DNA of 64,000 bases from an uncultured Bacteroidales bacterium (lineage in GTDB: Bacteria > Bacteroidota > Bacteroidia > Bacteroidales > SZUA-534): positions 1 to 64,000 of the forward strand of contig CADASL010000004.1 of NCBI GenBank assembly GCA_902790595.1, given 5' to 3'. The position numbers and the translations under genes were made by a program. The notes beneath the pieces are model-generated. The model was not told the origin of the DNA, searched no databases, and saw nothing but the letters and a program-made list of their open reading frames with translations. Of this stretch, positions 26,609 through 36,564 are shown piece by piece (position 1 is the first letter of the stretch; every line of letters begins with the position of its first letter).

Positions 26609-27943
26609 ATGAAAAAAATTCTCACCATAATCGAGCGCGAATATCTGACGCGCGTCAAGAACAAGAGTTTCATAATTATGAGCATTCTGGGGCCGTTGCT
26701 GTTTGCGGGTCTGATGATTGCGCCGTCGCTGATTATGAATATGAACAACACCGAAGTGAGAATTGTGCAGGTGGTTGACAGCACCCACATTTTCCGCGGC
26801 CAACTGCCCGAGACGGACTACATCAAGTTCGTTTATATGCCCGACGCGAATTTGCAGAAATACAAGTCACAGTTCAGTGAATCAGGATTTTACGCGCTGC
26901 TATACATCAGCCACCAAATTGTGAATTCCGACAACGCGGTGAGCCTGTATTCCGACAAAACCATCAATCTCGACCTGCGGATGCACATCTCGAACGCCAT
27001 TGAGAAACGGCTCGAAAACGAGAAACTGCGGTCGTGCGGTGTTGACCCTGGCATTCTGTCGGCCGTGAAGACGAACATCAACATCAACACCATAAAAATG
27101 ACCGACGACGGCCGCGAGGAAAGCGACAATATGACGCTGAAATTGGTGTTGAGTTACCTGATGGGAATTCTGATTTATATTGCTATCTTCCTGTCGGGCA
27201 ATGCGGTAATGCGTGGCGTGATTGAAGAGAAGACGAACCGAATTGTCGAGGTAATTGTGTCGTCGGTGCGGCCCGCGCAACTGATGGCGGGCAAGATTAT
27301 CGGCGTTGGGCTGGTCACGCTCACGCAGTTTGCCCTGTGGATTGTGCTGACATTCAGCATCTATTCGGCTGTGGCGCCGATGCTGATGCCCGACACTGCC
27401 GCCGTCGGGGTTGAGACGGCGCAGCCGCTGATGTCACAGGGCGGAAGTCAACTTGCTCAGGCCCAACCAACTACCGACGAGATGGCCGACGAACTGAAGG
27501 CGATGCTCGGCACCGTGGGCAACATCAATTTCGGGGTTATCATCCTATCGTTCATCTTCTTCTTTTTGGGCGGATACCTGCTCTACGGTTCACTATTCGC
27601 GGCTGTGGGCTCGATGGTTGACAACGAAGCCGACACTCAGCAGTTCATTCTGCCGCTGAGCGCGCCGCTGCTGCTGTCAATCATTGTGATGACGGGAACC
27701 ATTGCCAACCCCGACAGTCCTATGATATTCTGGCTGAGCATTATACCGTTCACCGCGCCCGTCTCAATGCTGACGCGAATCCCCTACGGCGTGCCCTATT
27801 CAGAAATTTTCCTATCGGCCGCGTTGCTGATTGCCACCTTTGTGGTCTGCACCTGGCTGGCTGGCAAAATATACCGCACGGGCATACTGATGTACGGCAA
27901 AAAATCGACACTGAAAGAGATTTGGCGGTGGATTAGGCGATGA
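26609..27943 (+). CDS. ABC-2 type transporter permease, NatB-like
   Basis: A 444-residue membrane protein. One membrane helix at about 22-44 follows the N-terminal EREYLTRVKNKSF motif, a large extracytoplasmic domain spans roughly 45-185, and five or six helices fill the C-terminal half, starting LVLSYLMGILIYIAIFLSG. EEKTNRIVEVIVSSVRP is the conserved cytoplasmic coupling loop of this family. Paired with the ATPase encoded upstream. Residues about 255-300 form a Gln/Ala-rich insert between helices, which may be variable. Role: export of ions or small molecules, by family. Confidence 0.88.
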   Translation: MKKILTIIEREYLTRVKNKSFIIMSILGPLLFAGLMIAPSLIMNMNNTEVRIVQVVDSTHIFRGQLPETDYIKFVYMPDANLQKYKSQFSESGFYALLYISHQIVNSDNAVSLYSDKTINLDLRMHISNAIEKRLENEKLRSCGVDPGILSAVKTNININTIKMTDDGREESDNMTLKLVLSYLMGILIYIAIFLSGNAVMRGVIEEKTNRIVEVIVSSVRPAQLMAGKIIGVGLVTLTQFALWIVLTFSIYSAVAPMLMPDTAAVGVETAQPLMSQGGSQLAQAQPTTDEMADELKAMLGTVGNINFGVIILSFIFFFLGGYLLYGSLFAAVGSMVDNEADTQQFILPLSAPLLLSIIVMTGTIANPDSPMIFWLSIIPFTAPVSMLTRIPYGVPYSEIFLSAALLIATFVVCTWLAGKIYRTGILMYGKKSTLKEIWRWIRR

Positions 27944-27945
27944 GT

Positions 27946-28028
27946 GAAGGATTGAATGAGAGAAGGATTGAATGAGAGAAGGATTGAAGGATTGAATAAC
28001 TGAAGGACTGAATGGTGGCGGATTGAAT
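27946..28028. repeat. short tandem repeat, ~16-bp unit
   Basis: GAAGGATTGAATGAGA occurs at 27946-27961 and 27962-27977, then degenerates into GAAGGATTGAA, GAAGGACTGAATGG and GGATTGAATC. It fills the spacer between the permease gene and the phosphatase gene. Confidence 0.7.
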
Positions 28029-28100
28029 CTTTTGCCAACACCGATTAAATGTGTAACTTGCGCGAAACTTGAAACGGACCGCTCCGAAAAACACTGAAAA

Positions 28101-29033
28101 ATGAAAGTTGCGATTATCGATTTGGGAACCAACACGTTCAACATTCTGATTGCCGACATCCGCAAGGGGCAGCCGACCGACTATCTGCTGAAAACAAAAT
28201 CGGCCGTGATGCTGGGCAAAGAAGGGCTGATGACTGGCAATCTGACCGACAAGGCCTTTGCCCGCTCGTTCGCCGTGCTGCGCGACTACAGCAGCCTGAT
28301 TAAGGACTACGGCTGCGAGAAGGTGTTCGCCTTTGGCACATCGGCCATCCGCAGCGCCAACAACTCGGCCCACCTGATTGAGAAGGTGAGCCGCGACCTT
28401 GGCATTCAGATTACGCCAATCTCGGGCGAGCAAGAGACTCAGTACGTCTTCAACGCGATGCTCAGCGCCGTTCCGCCACAGGGCGATAGCAACTATATGA
28501 TGGTGGATATTGGCGGCGGCAACAACGAAGTGATTATCGGCCGCGAAAACCGTATGCTATGGTCGGCAAGTTACGAACTTGGCAGCGCCCGCCTGCTCGA
28601 GATTTTCAAGCCGTCGGACCCAATCTCGCAAGGCGAGTTGGCTAGCATCAACCACTATCTCGACGAGAAGATGGCCGACTTCAACGAAGCCATCAAGCAA
28701 TACCCCGTCACGCGGCTCATCGGCTCGGCTGGGGCATTCGACAGTTTCGCCGAGATGATTCATCAGAAGAAAACCCAACGGCCGTTGCCGCTCAACTCGA
28801 AGCACTCGAACTTCACGGCCGACGATTTCAACGGCATCTACAAAACTATCACCAACACAACCCGCGACAAGCGCGCTCTCATTCTCGGCCTTGAGCCGCT
28901 GCGTCAGGACACCATTGTGATGTCGTCAACCTTTGTTAAGTATCTGCTTGACAAGACGCAAGTTACAAGCATCACCCAATCGTCATACGCCCTGACCGAA
29001 GGCGTCGCAATTCAACTCGAAAACACACTTTGA
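28101..29033 (+). CDS. Ppx/GppA-family phosphatase
   Basis: A 310-residue sugar-kinase/hsp70-fold phosphatase. Phosphate-1 motif DLGTNTFNILIADI (7-20) and phosphate-2 motif DIGGGNNEV (about 139-147) are clear. Length corresponds to the short exopolyphosphatase type lacking the C-terminal HD domain of E. coli GppA. It probably hydrolyses polyphosphate or pppGpp. The sigma-54 activator gene starts one base after the stop, so the two are co-transcribed. The pairing suggests a link between phosphate/stringent state and the regulator; that is inference. Confidence 0.88.
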   Translation: MKVAIIDLGTNTFNILIADIRKGQPTDYLLKTKSAVMLGKEGLMTGNLTDKAFARSFAVLRDYSSLIKDYGCEKVFAFGTSAIRSANNSAHLIEKVSRDLGIQITPISGEQETQYVFNAMLSAVPPQGDSNYMMVDIGGGNNEVIIGRENRMLWSASYELGSARLLEIFKPSDPISQGELASINHYLDEKMADFNEAIKQYPVTRLIGSAGAFDSFAEMIHQKKTQRPLPLNSKHSNFTADDFNGIYKTITNTTRDKRALILGLEPLRQDTIVMSSTFVKYLLDKTQVTSITQSSYALTEGVAIQLENTL

Positions 29034-29034
29034 A

Positions 29035-30207
<1,173 letters not shown>

Positions 30208-30268
30208 TGTAGCAAAAATCATCCAGTTATACAGAGAGCAATAATCACATCACAATAAAACTACAATT

Positions 30269-32173
30269 ATGAAACACTTATCTTTCAAAATCTTGATTGC
30301 CGGACTTCTGCCAATGGTATTTGTATCGGCTGACGCTCAAAATGTTAAAACCGAGATTAAATCGGTAACCGTTTACCGCAACGGCGCAATGGTGAGCCGC
30401 GACGGCACGCTGAGTGTCCCGAAAGGGAATACAACGCTCTATCTCAACAATTTAAGCACCGAACTTGACCCGAACACGTTGAGGGTTGGCATTGAAAACC
30501 ATAGCGTAAAAATTCTTTCGGTGAAGCACGAGATTGATGTTGTTGACAACGAAAAGGCTCAAAAGCAAAACGCCGCCAACGATAAACGTGTTGATTTACT
30601 GAAAGATTCGCTCAGTTATTACAGTGCTCAACTCTCGATTCTGACAAGCGAGGAGGGGCTCATCAGTTCAAACAAAAACATTGGCGGACAGCAAAATGGC
30701 GTTTCAACAGCCGAACTGAAGGCGATGACCGACTTCTACAAAAAGGAACTTGCCGAAATCGCCAAAAAGAAAATCGCAATCAACAAGCTAATCAAGCAGT
30801 GCAAAGACGAGATGAACAGGCTGTTGCAGGAAAAGCAGAACAGCCAGAAAGATTTGCAGCGGAAGGAGAGCCGAGTGAAGATCGTGCTGTCGTCGGATGC
30901 TGCGCTCACGAATGTGCCGGTGACCTTGAGTTACTTGATTTTCAGTGCAAAATGGGAGCCGTTCTACGAGGTGAGGGTTGACGCGGCGAACAAACCGCTC
31001 GATTTGGTTTACGGAGCGCACATCAGCCAGTTGTCAACCGAGGATTGGAACGGTGTAAAACTCACAGTATCAACGGGTGACCCATCGGTGGACAACGCCG
31101 CACCCGAGTTCGACCCAATGTATCTGCCACCAGTCAGACGAACTTCGACAGTGAAAAAATGGACACCGCCAGTTTCAAGAACTGTGTACGGCATTGTAAC
31201 CGATGAAGAATATTTACCGATACCAGGCGCTAATGTCGTTGAGTCAGGAACTGTCAATGGCACGATTACAGACGGCGACGGCAAGTTCAATTTAGAGATG
31301 AAGGATATCAACAACAAGTTGGAGTTCAGTTATATAGGGTATGTAACCGAGGAAGTGAAACCATCAGAAAATATGCAAATTTCGTTGACACCAGATGTTA
31401 CTGGACTTGATGAAGTGGTGGTTGTGGGGTATGGTGTGCAAAACAAGGAGGTTGCGGCTCCATCACCTTATGCGCCAGTTATGATCAGGGGAGTCAGTAG
31501 CGTACCGGAAAAGTTGAAATATAATGAGCCTGTAAAGAATGTACCGTTGCAATTGGCTCAATCTCAAACAACTACCGAGTTCAAGATTGATGTTCCGTAC
31601 ACCGTGCCAAGCGACGGAAAGCAGTACGATGTTTCGATGCTGACATACCACATTGATGCCGGTTATCGTTTCACTTGCCTGCCGCGCAGTTCGAAAGACG
31701 TGTTCCTGATGGCCGATTTGAAAGATTTTTCGCAGTATCCGCTGCTGAAGGGCAACGCCTATATCTATCTCGACAACGCCTATCAGGGTGAGTGCGAGAT
31801 TGCGCCCGACTTTGCCGCCGACACCTTCTCAATCACCATCGGTCGCGACAAGGATATTGCCGTCAACCGTCAGGCGGTGAAGGAGTTCACATCGAAAAAG
31901 ACCATCGGCTCGACCGTTAAAGTTGTGAAATGCTTTGAGATAACGGTTAAAAACAACAAAAACGAGGCTGTTGCTGTTGAACTGACCGACCAATATCCGC
32001 TGCCGAAATTCTCCGACATAAAAGTTGAACTGACCGACAAGGGCGGCGCGGCGGTGGACTCGGAAACGGGCAAACTGACGTGGAAACTCAACCTTGCCCC
32101 GCAGGAGAAAAAAGTTCTGCGGTTCAGTTACGAGGTTAGATACTCGAAGTCTTACTGGTTCACGGTGGAGTAG
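30269..32173 (+). CDS. MuiA/DUF4139-family protein with an inserted SusC-signature domain
   Basis: A 634-residue exported protein (signal 1-23, ADA-Q). DUF4140-like N-domain to about 125 (TVYRNGAMVSR), a Lys-rich coiled coil about 95-205, and a DUF4139 beta domain that starts near 212 (VTLSYLIFSAKWEPFYEVR) and resumes about 420 to the end (ending RYSKSYWFTVE). Between them, residues about 301-385 form a carboxypeptidase-regulatory-like sandwich (VYGIVTDE, IPGANV, FSYIGYV) ending in LDEVVVVGYGVQ, the SusC/RagA signature normally found before a TonB plug. No barrel follows. The function of DUF4139 proteins is poorly known; this insert is a real in-frame fusion, not a broken gene. Confidence 0.85.
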   Translation: MKHLSFKILIAGLLPMVFVSADAQNVKTEIKSVTVYRNGAMVSRDGTLSVPKGNTTLYLNNLSTELDPNTLRVGIENHSVKILSVKHEIDVVDNEKAQKQNAANDKRVDLLKDSLSYYSAQLSILTSEEGLISSNKNIGGQQNGVSTAELKAMTDFYKKELAEIAKKKIAINKLIKQCKDEMNRLLQEKQNSQKDLQRKESRVKIVLSSDAALTNVPVTLSYLIFSAKWEPFYEVRVDAANKPLDLVYGAHISQLSTEDWNGVKLTVSTGDPSVDNAAPEFDPMYLPPVRRTSTVKKWTPPVSRTVYGIVTDEEYLPIPGANVVESGTVNGTITDGDGKFNLEMKDINNKLEFSYIGYVTEEVKPSENMQISLTPDVTGLDEVVVVGYGVQNKEVAAPSPYAPVMIRGVSSVPEKLKYNEPVKNVPLQLAQSQTTTEFKIDVPYTVPSDGKQYDVSMLTYHIDAGYRFTCLPRSSKDVFLMADLKDFSQYPLLKGNAYIYLDNAYQGECEIAPDFAADTFSITIGRDKDIAVNRQAVKEFTSKKTIGSTVKVVKCFEITVKNNKNEAVAVELTDQYPLPKFSDIKVELTDKGGAAVDSETGKLTWKLNLAPQEKKVLRFSYEVRYSKSYWFTVE

Positions 32174-32236
32174 GGAATGGCTACGGCAGTTTACAATCGT
32201 GAAAACAGATAAAAAACAATAAATCAACCAAATGCT

Positions 32237-33481
32237 ATGAACTCTACCGCAGAACGCACCAGCATCACCGGAATGAGCACCCTGACGTTTATGTTCTTCT
32301 CGTTCGGGTTTGTGACCACAATGAACAACATTCTGATTCCGTATATGCAGACCCTTTTCAGCCTGACCAACGCGCAGGCAATGTTCATCAATATGGTCTG
32401 GTACGGGGCTTACGGCGTGGGCTCAATTCCGTCGTCGGCCATCACCGAGCGGTTCGGCTACAAGCACGGAATGCTCATTGGCTTGATGATTTGCGCTCTG
32501 GGCGGATTCCTTTACTATCCCGCCGCACTGATGGTCAGCTACCCCTTCTTCCTGACCGCCACTTTTGTGCTGGCGCTGGGCATAACGCTGCTGCAAGTGG
32601 CTGTCAATCCGTATGTTGTTGAGATTGGCCCGCACCGCACCACCGCAATGCGGATGAACATTGTAGGCACAGCAAGCAGCACCGCCCGAATGATTGCGCC
32701 GCTGGTTGGCACGGCACTGTTTCTGGGCACCATCAGTCAGATTATCCCCGACAACACTCTGCCCGTGAGCGACGCTCAACGGTCGGCACTGGCGCAGTCG
32801 CTACAGATGCCTTACCTGTCGATTGGCGCGGCTTTTCTGCTTGTGGCCGTTGTCATTATGCTGATTAAACTGCCAACCATCACTCATCAGACCGACGAGC
32901 GCGGAACCATTGCCAAAGCGTGGAAATACAATCACTTGCGATTTGGTGTGCTGGCCATTTTCATCTATGAGGGCATTGAGATTGCCATACCGAGTTTTAT
33001 GGTTCAGTACGCTACCGGCAGCGGTTTGGGTGTCGATGAATCGACGGCTGCCACCTTCATCACCTTCTACTTCCTGGCTATGCTCATTGGCCGTTTTACC
33101 GGTATTTTTGTTATGAAGCGAGTCACCGACAAGGTGGCCCTTTCGGTTTATGCCTCGGTGGGAATTGTGCTGGTGGCTCTTGGTCTGACACTCAGCGGTC
33201 CGGTGGCCATTGGGGCTCTCATTCTTTCGGGATTGTGCCAGTCGGTAATGTGGGGCAACATCTTCGGCTTGGCCACACGCGGCCTCGACTATCTCACCAA
33301 CAAGGCCACAAGTCTGATGCTGACGGCCATAGCCGGTGGCGGAATAATCACCGTGGCGATGGGTGCCGTGGCCGACCATTTAGGCGTCAAGGCGGCGCTG
33401 TTCGTTATGATTCCGCTCTACATCTATATGATTTGGTTCGCTCTGTCGGCCGGAAAAATGGCGAAGAAATACGGAATGTAA
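32237..33481 (+). CDS. MFS sugar transporter, FucP/GluP-like
   Basis: A 414-residue inner membrane protein with 12 predicted helices. FFSFGFVTTMNNILIPYMQ near the N-terminus, ITERFGYKHGM in the first cytoplasmic loop and LLQVAVNPYVVEIGP in helix 4-5 are typical of the fucose/glucose/galactose:H+ symporter group. Helix 10-11 segment LSGLCQSVMWGNIFGLATRGL also fits. It stands after the MuiA-like gene (63 bases) and before DUF2461. Substrate is likely a hexose or deoxyhexose by family; context adds nothing. Confidence 0.88.
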   Translation: MNSTAERTSITGMSTLTFMFFSFGFVTTMNNILIPYMQTLFSLTNAQAMFINMVWYGAYGVGSIPSSAITERFGYKHGMLIGLMICALGGFLYYPAALMVSYPFFLTATFVLALGITLLQVAVNPYVVEIGPHRTTAMRMNIVGTASSTARMIAPLVGTALFLGTISQIIPDNTLPVSDAQRSALAQSLQMPYLSIGAAFLLVAVVIMLIKLPTITHQTDERGTIAKAWKYNHLRFGVLAIFIYEGIEIAIPSFMVQYATGSGLGVDESTAATFITFYFLAMLIGRFTGIFVMKRVTDKVALSVYASVGIVLVALGLTLSGPVAIGALILSGLCQSVMWGNIFGLATRGLDYLTNKATSLMLTAIAGGGIITVAMGAVADHLGVKAALFVMIPLYIYMIWFALSAGKMAKKYGM

Positions 33482-33505
33482 TTTATAATCAGCAATTTCA
33501 ATACG

Positions 33506-34189
33506 ATGATAAATCCGGGTAACAACATAATGCCGTTTTTGGCCGCCTTGCAGCAAAACAACAACAAACAGTGGTTCGACCAGAACCGCAACTGGTACAA
33601 GGCCGCGCAGACCGATTTTGTGCAGTTGGTCACCGATATGATTGAAATACTGTCGGATGCCGAGCCGAAATTTGCCGGCCTCACCGCCAAAGACTGCATC
33701 TACCGCATCTTTCGCGACCTACGGTTCTCGTTAGACAAAACACCATACAAGACGCATTTCTCGGCCAACATTGCGCCGGGCGGAAAGAACAGTCCGAAAT
33801 GTGGATTCTACATACAATTTGAGCCGCATAACCTGTCGATGTGCGGTGGCGGACTTTGGATTGAGGACAAAAACATTCTCAAGGCTGTCCGCGACGAGTT
33901 GTACTCGGTGCCCGAAGATTTGCTCGAAATAATTGAGACAAAAGAGTTTAAGCGTTATTTTGGCCCGTTGTGGGATTACCAGAAACTGAAAAAAGTGCCC
34001 ACAGGCTATGACCCGAATTTCGCACACGCCGATTTGCTTAAATACAAGCACTTTATAGCCATCAACTATCTGACCGACGAGCAGGTTGCCAGCCCCAATC
34101 TGTACGAACACATCGCCAACGTGCACCGCACTTTGCACCCGATGTGCCGGTTGCTCGATTCAATAATCGAAGATGCGGGGTTGTTGTGA
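33506..34189 (+). CDS. DUF2461 protein (TIGR02453 family)
   Basis: A 227-residue cytoplasmic protein. FLAALQQNNNKQWFDQNR at the N-terminus and the central IYRIFRDLRFSLDKTPYKTHF are the family hallmarks; YIQFEP and SMCGGGLW follow. The function of the family is unknown. It starts 24 bases after the transporter gene in the same direction and is convergent with the GSCFA gene; a weak AGAAG/CTTCT hairpin separates them (34209-34231). Confidence 0.85.
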   Translation: MINPGNNIMPFLAALQQNNNKQWFDQNRNWYKAAQTDFVQLVTDMIEILSDAEPKFAGLTAKDCIYRIFRDLRFSLDKTPYKTHFSANIAPGGKNSPKCGFYIQFEPHNLSMCGGGLWIEDKNILKAVRDELYSVPEDLLEIIETKEFKRYFGPLWDYQKLKKVPTGYDPNFAHADLLKYKHFIAINYLTDEQVASPNLYEHIANVHRTLHPMCRLLDSIIEDAGLL

Positions 34190-34230
34190 TTGAAGGGTGA
34201 GAGTTTAGAAGTTCAGATTTCTTCTAACTC

Positions 34231-35211
34231 CTACATTTTCAGGTTTTTCCAATGCTCTATCTCGGCGCTTAAATTGATTTCGGGATGCTTGGCGGCAAAT
34301 TCGGCCACCGCTTCCGACTGATTTTCAACAAACTGCCTGAACTCATCGGTGCCAGGGTTCAGCGGGCGATGGTTGGCTGCTGTCACAAACTTCATCACGC
34401 TGTCAATCAAGGCGTTGTCAGTCTGACTGATGCAGTTGTCGCGCATTGCCTGCCAAATGTAATCCACCGCCATAGCCGACGGATGGCACATATCGGCATC
34501 GTAGAAGCGGTAGTCGCGAAGGTCGTCGAGCAGCAGCTCATACGACGGGAAATAGTACACGTTTGGAAACCACTCAACAAGCTGATTGACAGCCAATAAC
34601 AACGCGGCCTTGCTCAACTGGTTCTGATGGGCGCCGTCGCGAAGATGACGCACCGGACTCACCGTGAACACAATCTGCAGATTTGGATTTTGGGTCGTAA
34701 GTCGTTCAATCAAAGCGGAATAACGAGTGGTTATCTGTTCAACAGTCAGCATCTCGCGTGTGAAATTGGCAGCCGGCAGTTTATGGCAGTTGGCCACCAC
34801 GCGGCCGTCGGTGTTGTTTCGATAGACGAAGGCCGTGCCAAAGGTCAGGACGAGCCGCGTCAGACTGTTGATTTGCGAGTGGGCGCGGCTGACGCCATCG
34901 TTCATCTTGCGCAGAGCTTCGGCCTTGTCGGGCGACGAGAAGCTGCCGTGAAACCCGAATCCCGCCCAAAGTCCGTTGTGCAGAAACACTTCGGAATCGT
35001 TCACGGCAGTGCCGGCAACGGCCCGCTCAAGCGCATTGGCAATCGACTCGGGATTGAACAGAATGCCGAACGGATTGACCACGACGTTCAGTCGCGCCTG
35101 CTTCATTTTCAGCCCGATATTCTCGGCAAAGCACGAGCCCATCAGCATCATTCTGTCAGAATATCCAATCGTGAAATCGGATTTTGCATCGACCTTTGTT
35201 CTAAAATCCAT
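34231..35211 (-). CDS. GSCFA-domain protein
   Basis: A 326-residue protein named for the conserved MMLMGSCFAENIG near residues 23-35. Other family features are PFGILFNP, LTFGTAFVYR and NCHK, TVSPVRHLRDG in the middle, and a C-terminal CHPSAMAVDYIW, which together look like an SGNH-type hydrolase variant. No signal peptide. GSCFA proteins are widespread in Bacteroidota and are thought to be esterase-like; the substrate is unknown. Independent of its neighbours by orientation and by the terminator at 35316-35349. Confidence 0.85.
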   Translation of the reverse strand: MDFRTKVDAKSDFTIGYSDRMMLMGSCFAENIGLKMKQARLNVVVNPFGILFNPESIANALERAVAGTAVNDSEVFLHNGLWAGFGFHGSFSSPDKAEALRKMNDGVSRAHSQINSLTRLVLTFGTAFVYRNNTDGRVVANCHKLPAANFTREMLTVEQITTRYSALIERLTTQNPNLQIVFTVSPVRHLRDGAHQNQLSKAALLLAVNQLVEWFPNVYYFPSYELLLDDLRDYRFYDADMCHPSAMAVDYIWQAMRDNCISQTDNALIDSVMKFVTAANHRPLNPGTDEFRQFVENQSEAVAEFAAKHPEINLSAEIEHWKNLKM

Positions 35212-35315
35212 ACGGCAACAAAAATAATAATCTATTATGCTTTCTTACATGTTCAATTTTACAATCGCGCGTGGAGGTTTGCAAATATCGTTAAAGTATG
35301 TAATTCCTATTCAAC

Positions 35316-35349
35316 AAAAATAGGACTATCAAAAGACAGCCCTATTTTT
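35316..35349 (-). terminator. Rho-independent terminator of the BspA-like gene
   Basis: Arms 35316-35330 and 35335-35349, fully paired on the minus-strand RNA if G-U is allowed (AAAAATAGGGCTGTC / GATAGTCCTATTTTT), 4-nt loop, T-rich tail. Confidence 0.8.
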
Positions 35350-35370
35350 ATCAGTTGCTTAATTTGATTC

Positions 35371-36486
35371 TCAATTCACCATCACCCGTTTTGCCACATT
35401 GCCAATCTTCACAATGTAAACGCCGGCGGTGTTGACGCGGATTTCTGTAGAGACGATGTGCACATCGTCTCTACGTACAACCAACCGGCCCATTGCATCA
35501 TAAACGCGGATTTTTTCGGTGGCGTTTTCAACAATGATAGTGTTACCGTGGGCGTAGATGTTGATGGCATTGGAGGCTGTTTCGGCAACAATGGTACCTG
35601 GGTTGTTGTTTTCACCGCCTTGGTTCTCGTTGCCACCTTCTGGCTCAAAGATGGCTGTAAAATTCAAATCGCTATTTGCAATTATTGTGCGTGGGTTTTC
35701 AGTATTTCCATCGCTCCATTTGACGAATGCATACCCCTTGTTAGCTATGGCTAAAATTGTTGCTTGCGAACCGTCAATATATGCGCCCATACCACTGACT
35801 TGTCCATAAACGTTGTTATTGGCAGCGACATTTACATCAACTAACTGTGCACCCCAAACAACTGGGCATTCGTTTATGTTCCATTCGTCACTCCAGCCTG
35901 AATGTTTCACCTTAGCTTGGCAGTAAATCGTAAGGTTAATACAGTCTTTAAAGGTCGAAGATCCGATGTTGGTAACCGAATTCGGAATAACTATCGATGT
36001 CAAACCATTGCAATTTTCGAATGCATTGTTGCCGATGCTTGTCACTGACTTTGGAATGGTAACTGATGTTAGACCGCTGCAACCGCTAAATGCTGAGTTG
36101 CCAATGCTCGTAACAGAATCTGGAATACATACCGTTATCAAGCCAGTGCAATCGGAAAATGCATTGTTACCAATAGAATTAACAGAACCACCTATAATTA
36201 ACGAAGTCAATCCGTTGCAATTGTAGAAAGCATTGTCGCCTATACTTGTTACAGAATTAGGAATAGTTACTGATGTCAGACCTCTGCAGCCAGAAAATGC
36301 ATTATGGCCAATAGAATTAACTGAACTACCCATAATTAACGATGTTAATCTGTCGCAATTGCTGAAAGCATTGTTACCTATACTTGTTACAGAATTAGGA
36401 ATAGTTACCGATGTCAAGCTACTGCAATTGCTGAAAGCATTGTTACCTATACTTGTTACAGAATTAGGAATAGTTACCGATGTCAA
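35371..36486 (-). CDS. BspA-like surface protein, 3' fragment of a split gene (T9SS cargo)
   Basis: 371 residues: leucine-rich repeats of the BspA/LRR_5 type (SLTSVTIPNSVTSIGNNAF, 23-residue period) to about 185, then a domain with GYAFVKWSDGNTENPRTI (divergent InlB-type beta-repeat), a Glu/Gly/Asn-rich linker, and a C-terminal type IX secretion sorting domain (VYDAMGRLV, GVYIVKIGNVAKRVMV). There is no signal peptide because the N-terminal part is encoded at 36525-37331 in another frame. Removing one copy of the 20-bp duplication at 36525-36564 restores one 646-residue gene. The fragment has an ATG but no secretion signal, so it is probably not exported as it stands. Confidence 0.8.
   Translation of the reverse strand: MTSVTIPNSVTSIGNNAFSNCSSLTSVTIPNSVTSIGNNAFSNCDRLTSLIMGSSVNSIGHNAFSGCRGLTSVTIPNSVTSIGDNAFYNCNGLTSLIIGGSVNSIGNNAFSDCTGLITVCIPDSVTSIGNSAFSGCSGLTSVTIPKSVTSIGNNAFENCNGLTSIVIPNSVTNIGSSTFKDCINLTIYCQAKVKHSGWSDEWNINECPVVWGAQLVDVNVAANNNVYGQVSGMGAYIDGSQATILAIANKGYAFVKWSDGNTENPRTIIANSDLNFTAIFEPEGGNENQGGENNNPGTIVAETASNAINIYAHGNTIIVENATEKIRVYDAMGRLVVRRDDVHIVSTEIRVNTAGVYIVKIGNVAKRVMVN
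35447..35474. repeat. perfect 28-bp palindrome inside the T9SS sorting-domain coding sequence
   Basis: GTAGAGACGATGTG followed at once by its reverse complement. It encodes the RRDDVHIVSTE stretch between two conserved strands of the sorting domain and looks like one of the REP-like elements. Confidence 0.8.
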
Positions 36487-36530
36487 GCTACTGCAATTGC
36501 TGAAAGCATTGTTGCCTATACTTGTTACAG
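36361..36530. repeat. 69-bp near-identical tandem repeats (leucine-rich repeat units)
   Basis: GCTGAAAGCATTGTT recurs at 36361, 36430 and 36499; the intervening 69-bp units differ at very few bases. Each encodes one 23-residue leucine-rich repeat. Confidence 0.85.
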
Positions 36531-36564
36531 AATTAGGAATAGTTTTACAGAATTAGGAATAGTT
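36525..36564. repeat. 20-bp tandem duplication that shifts the reading frame
   Basis: Two identical direct copies, 36525-36544 and 36545-36564, of TTACAGAATTAGGAATAGTT. Twenty bases is not a multiple of three; the upstream frame terminates at TAA inside the second copy (36525-36527 on the minus strand). Confidence 0.9.
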
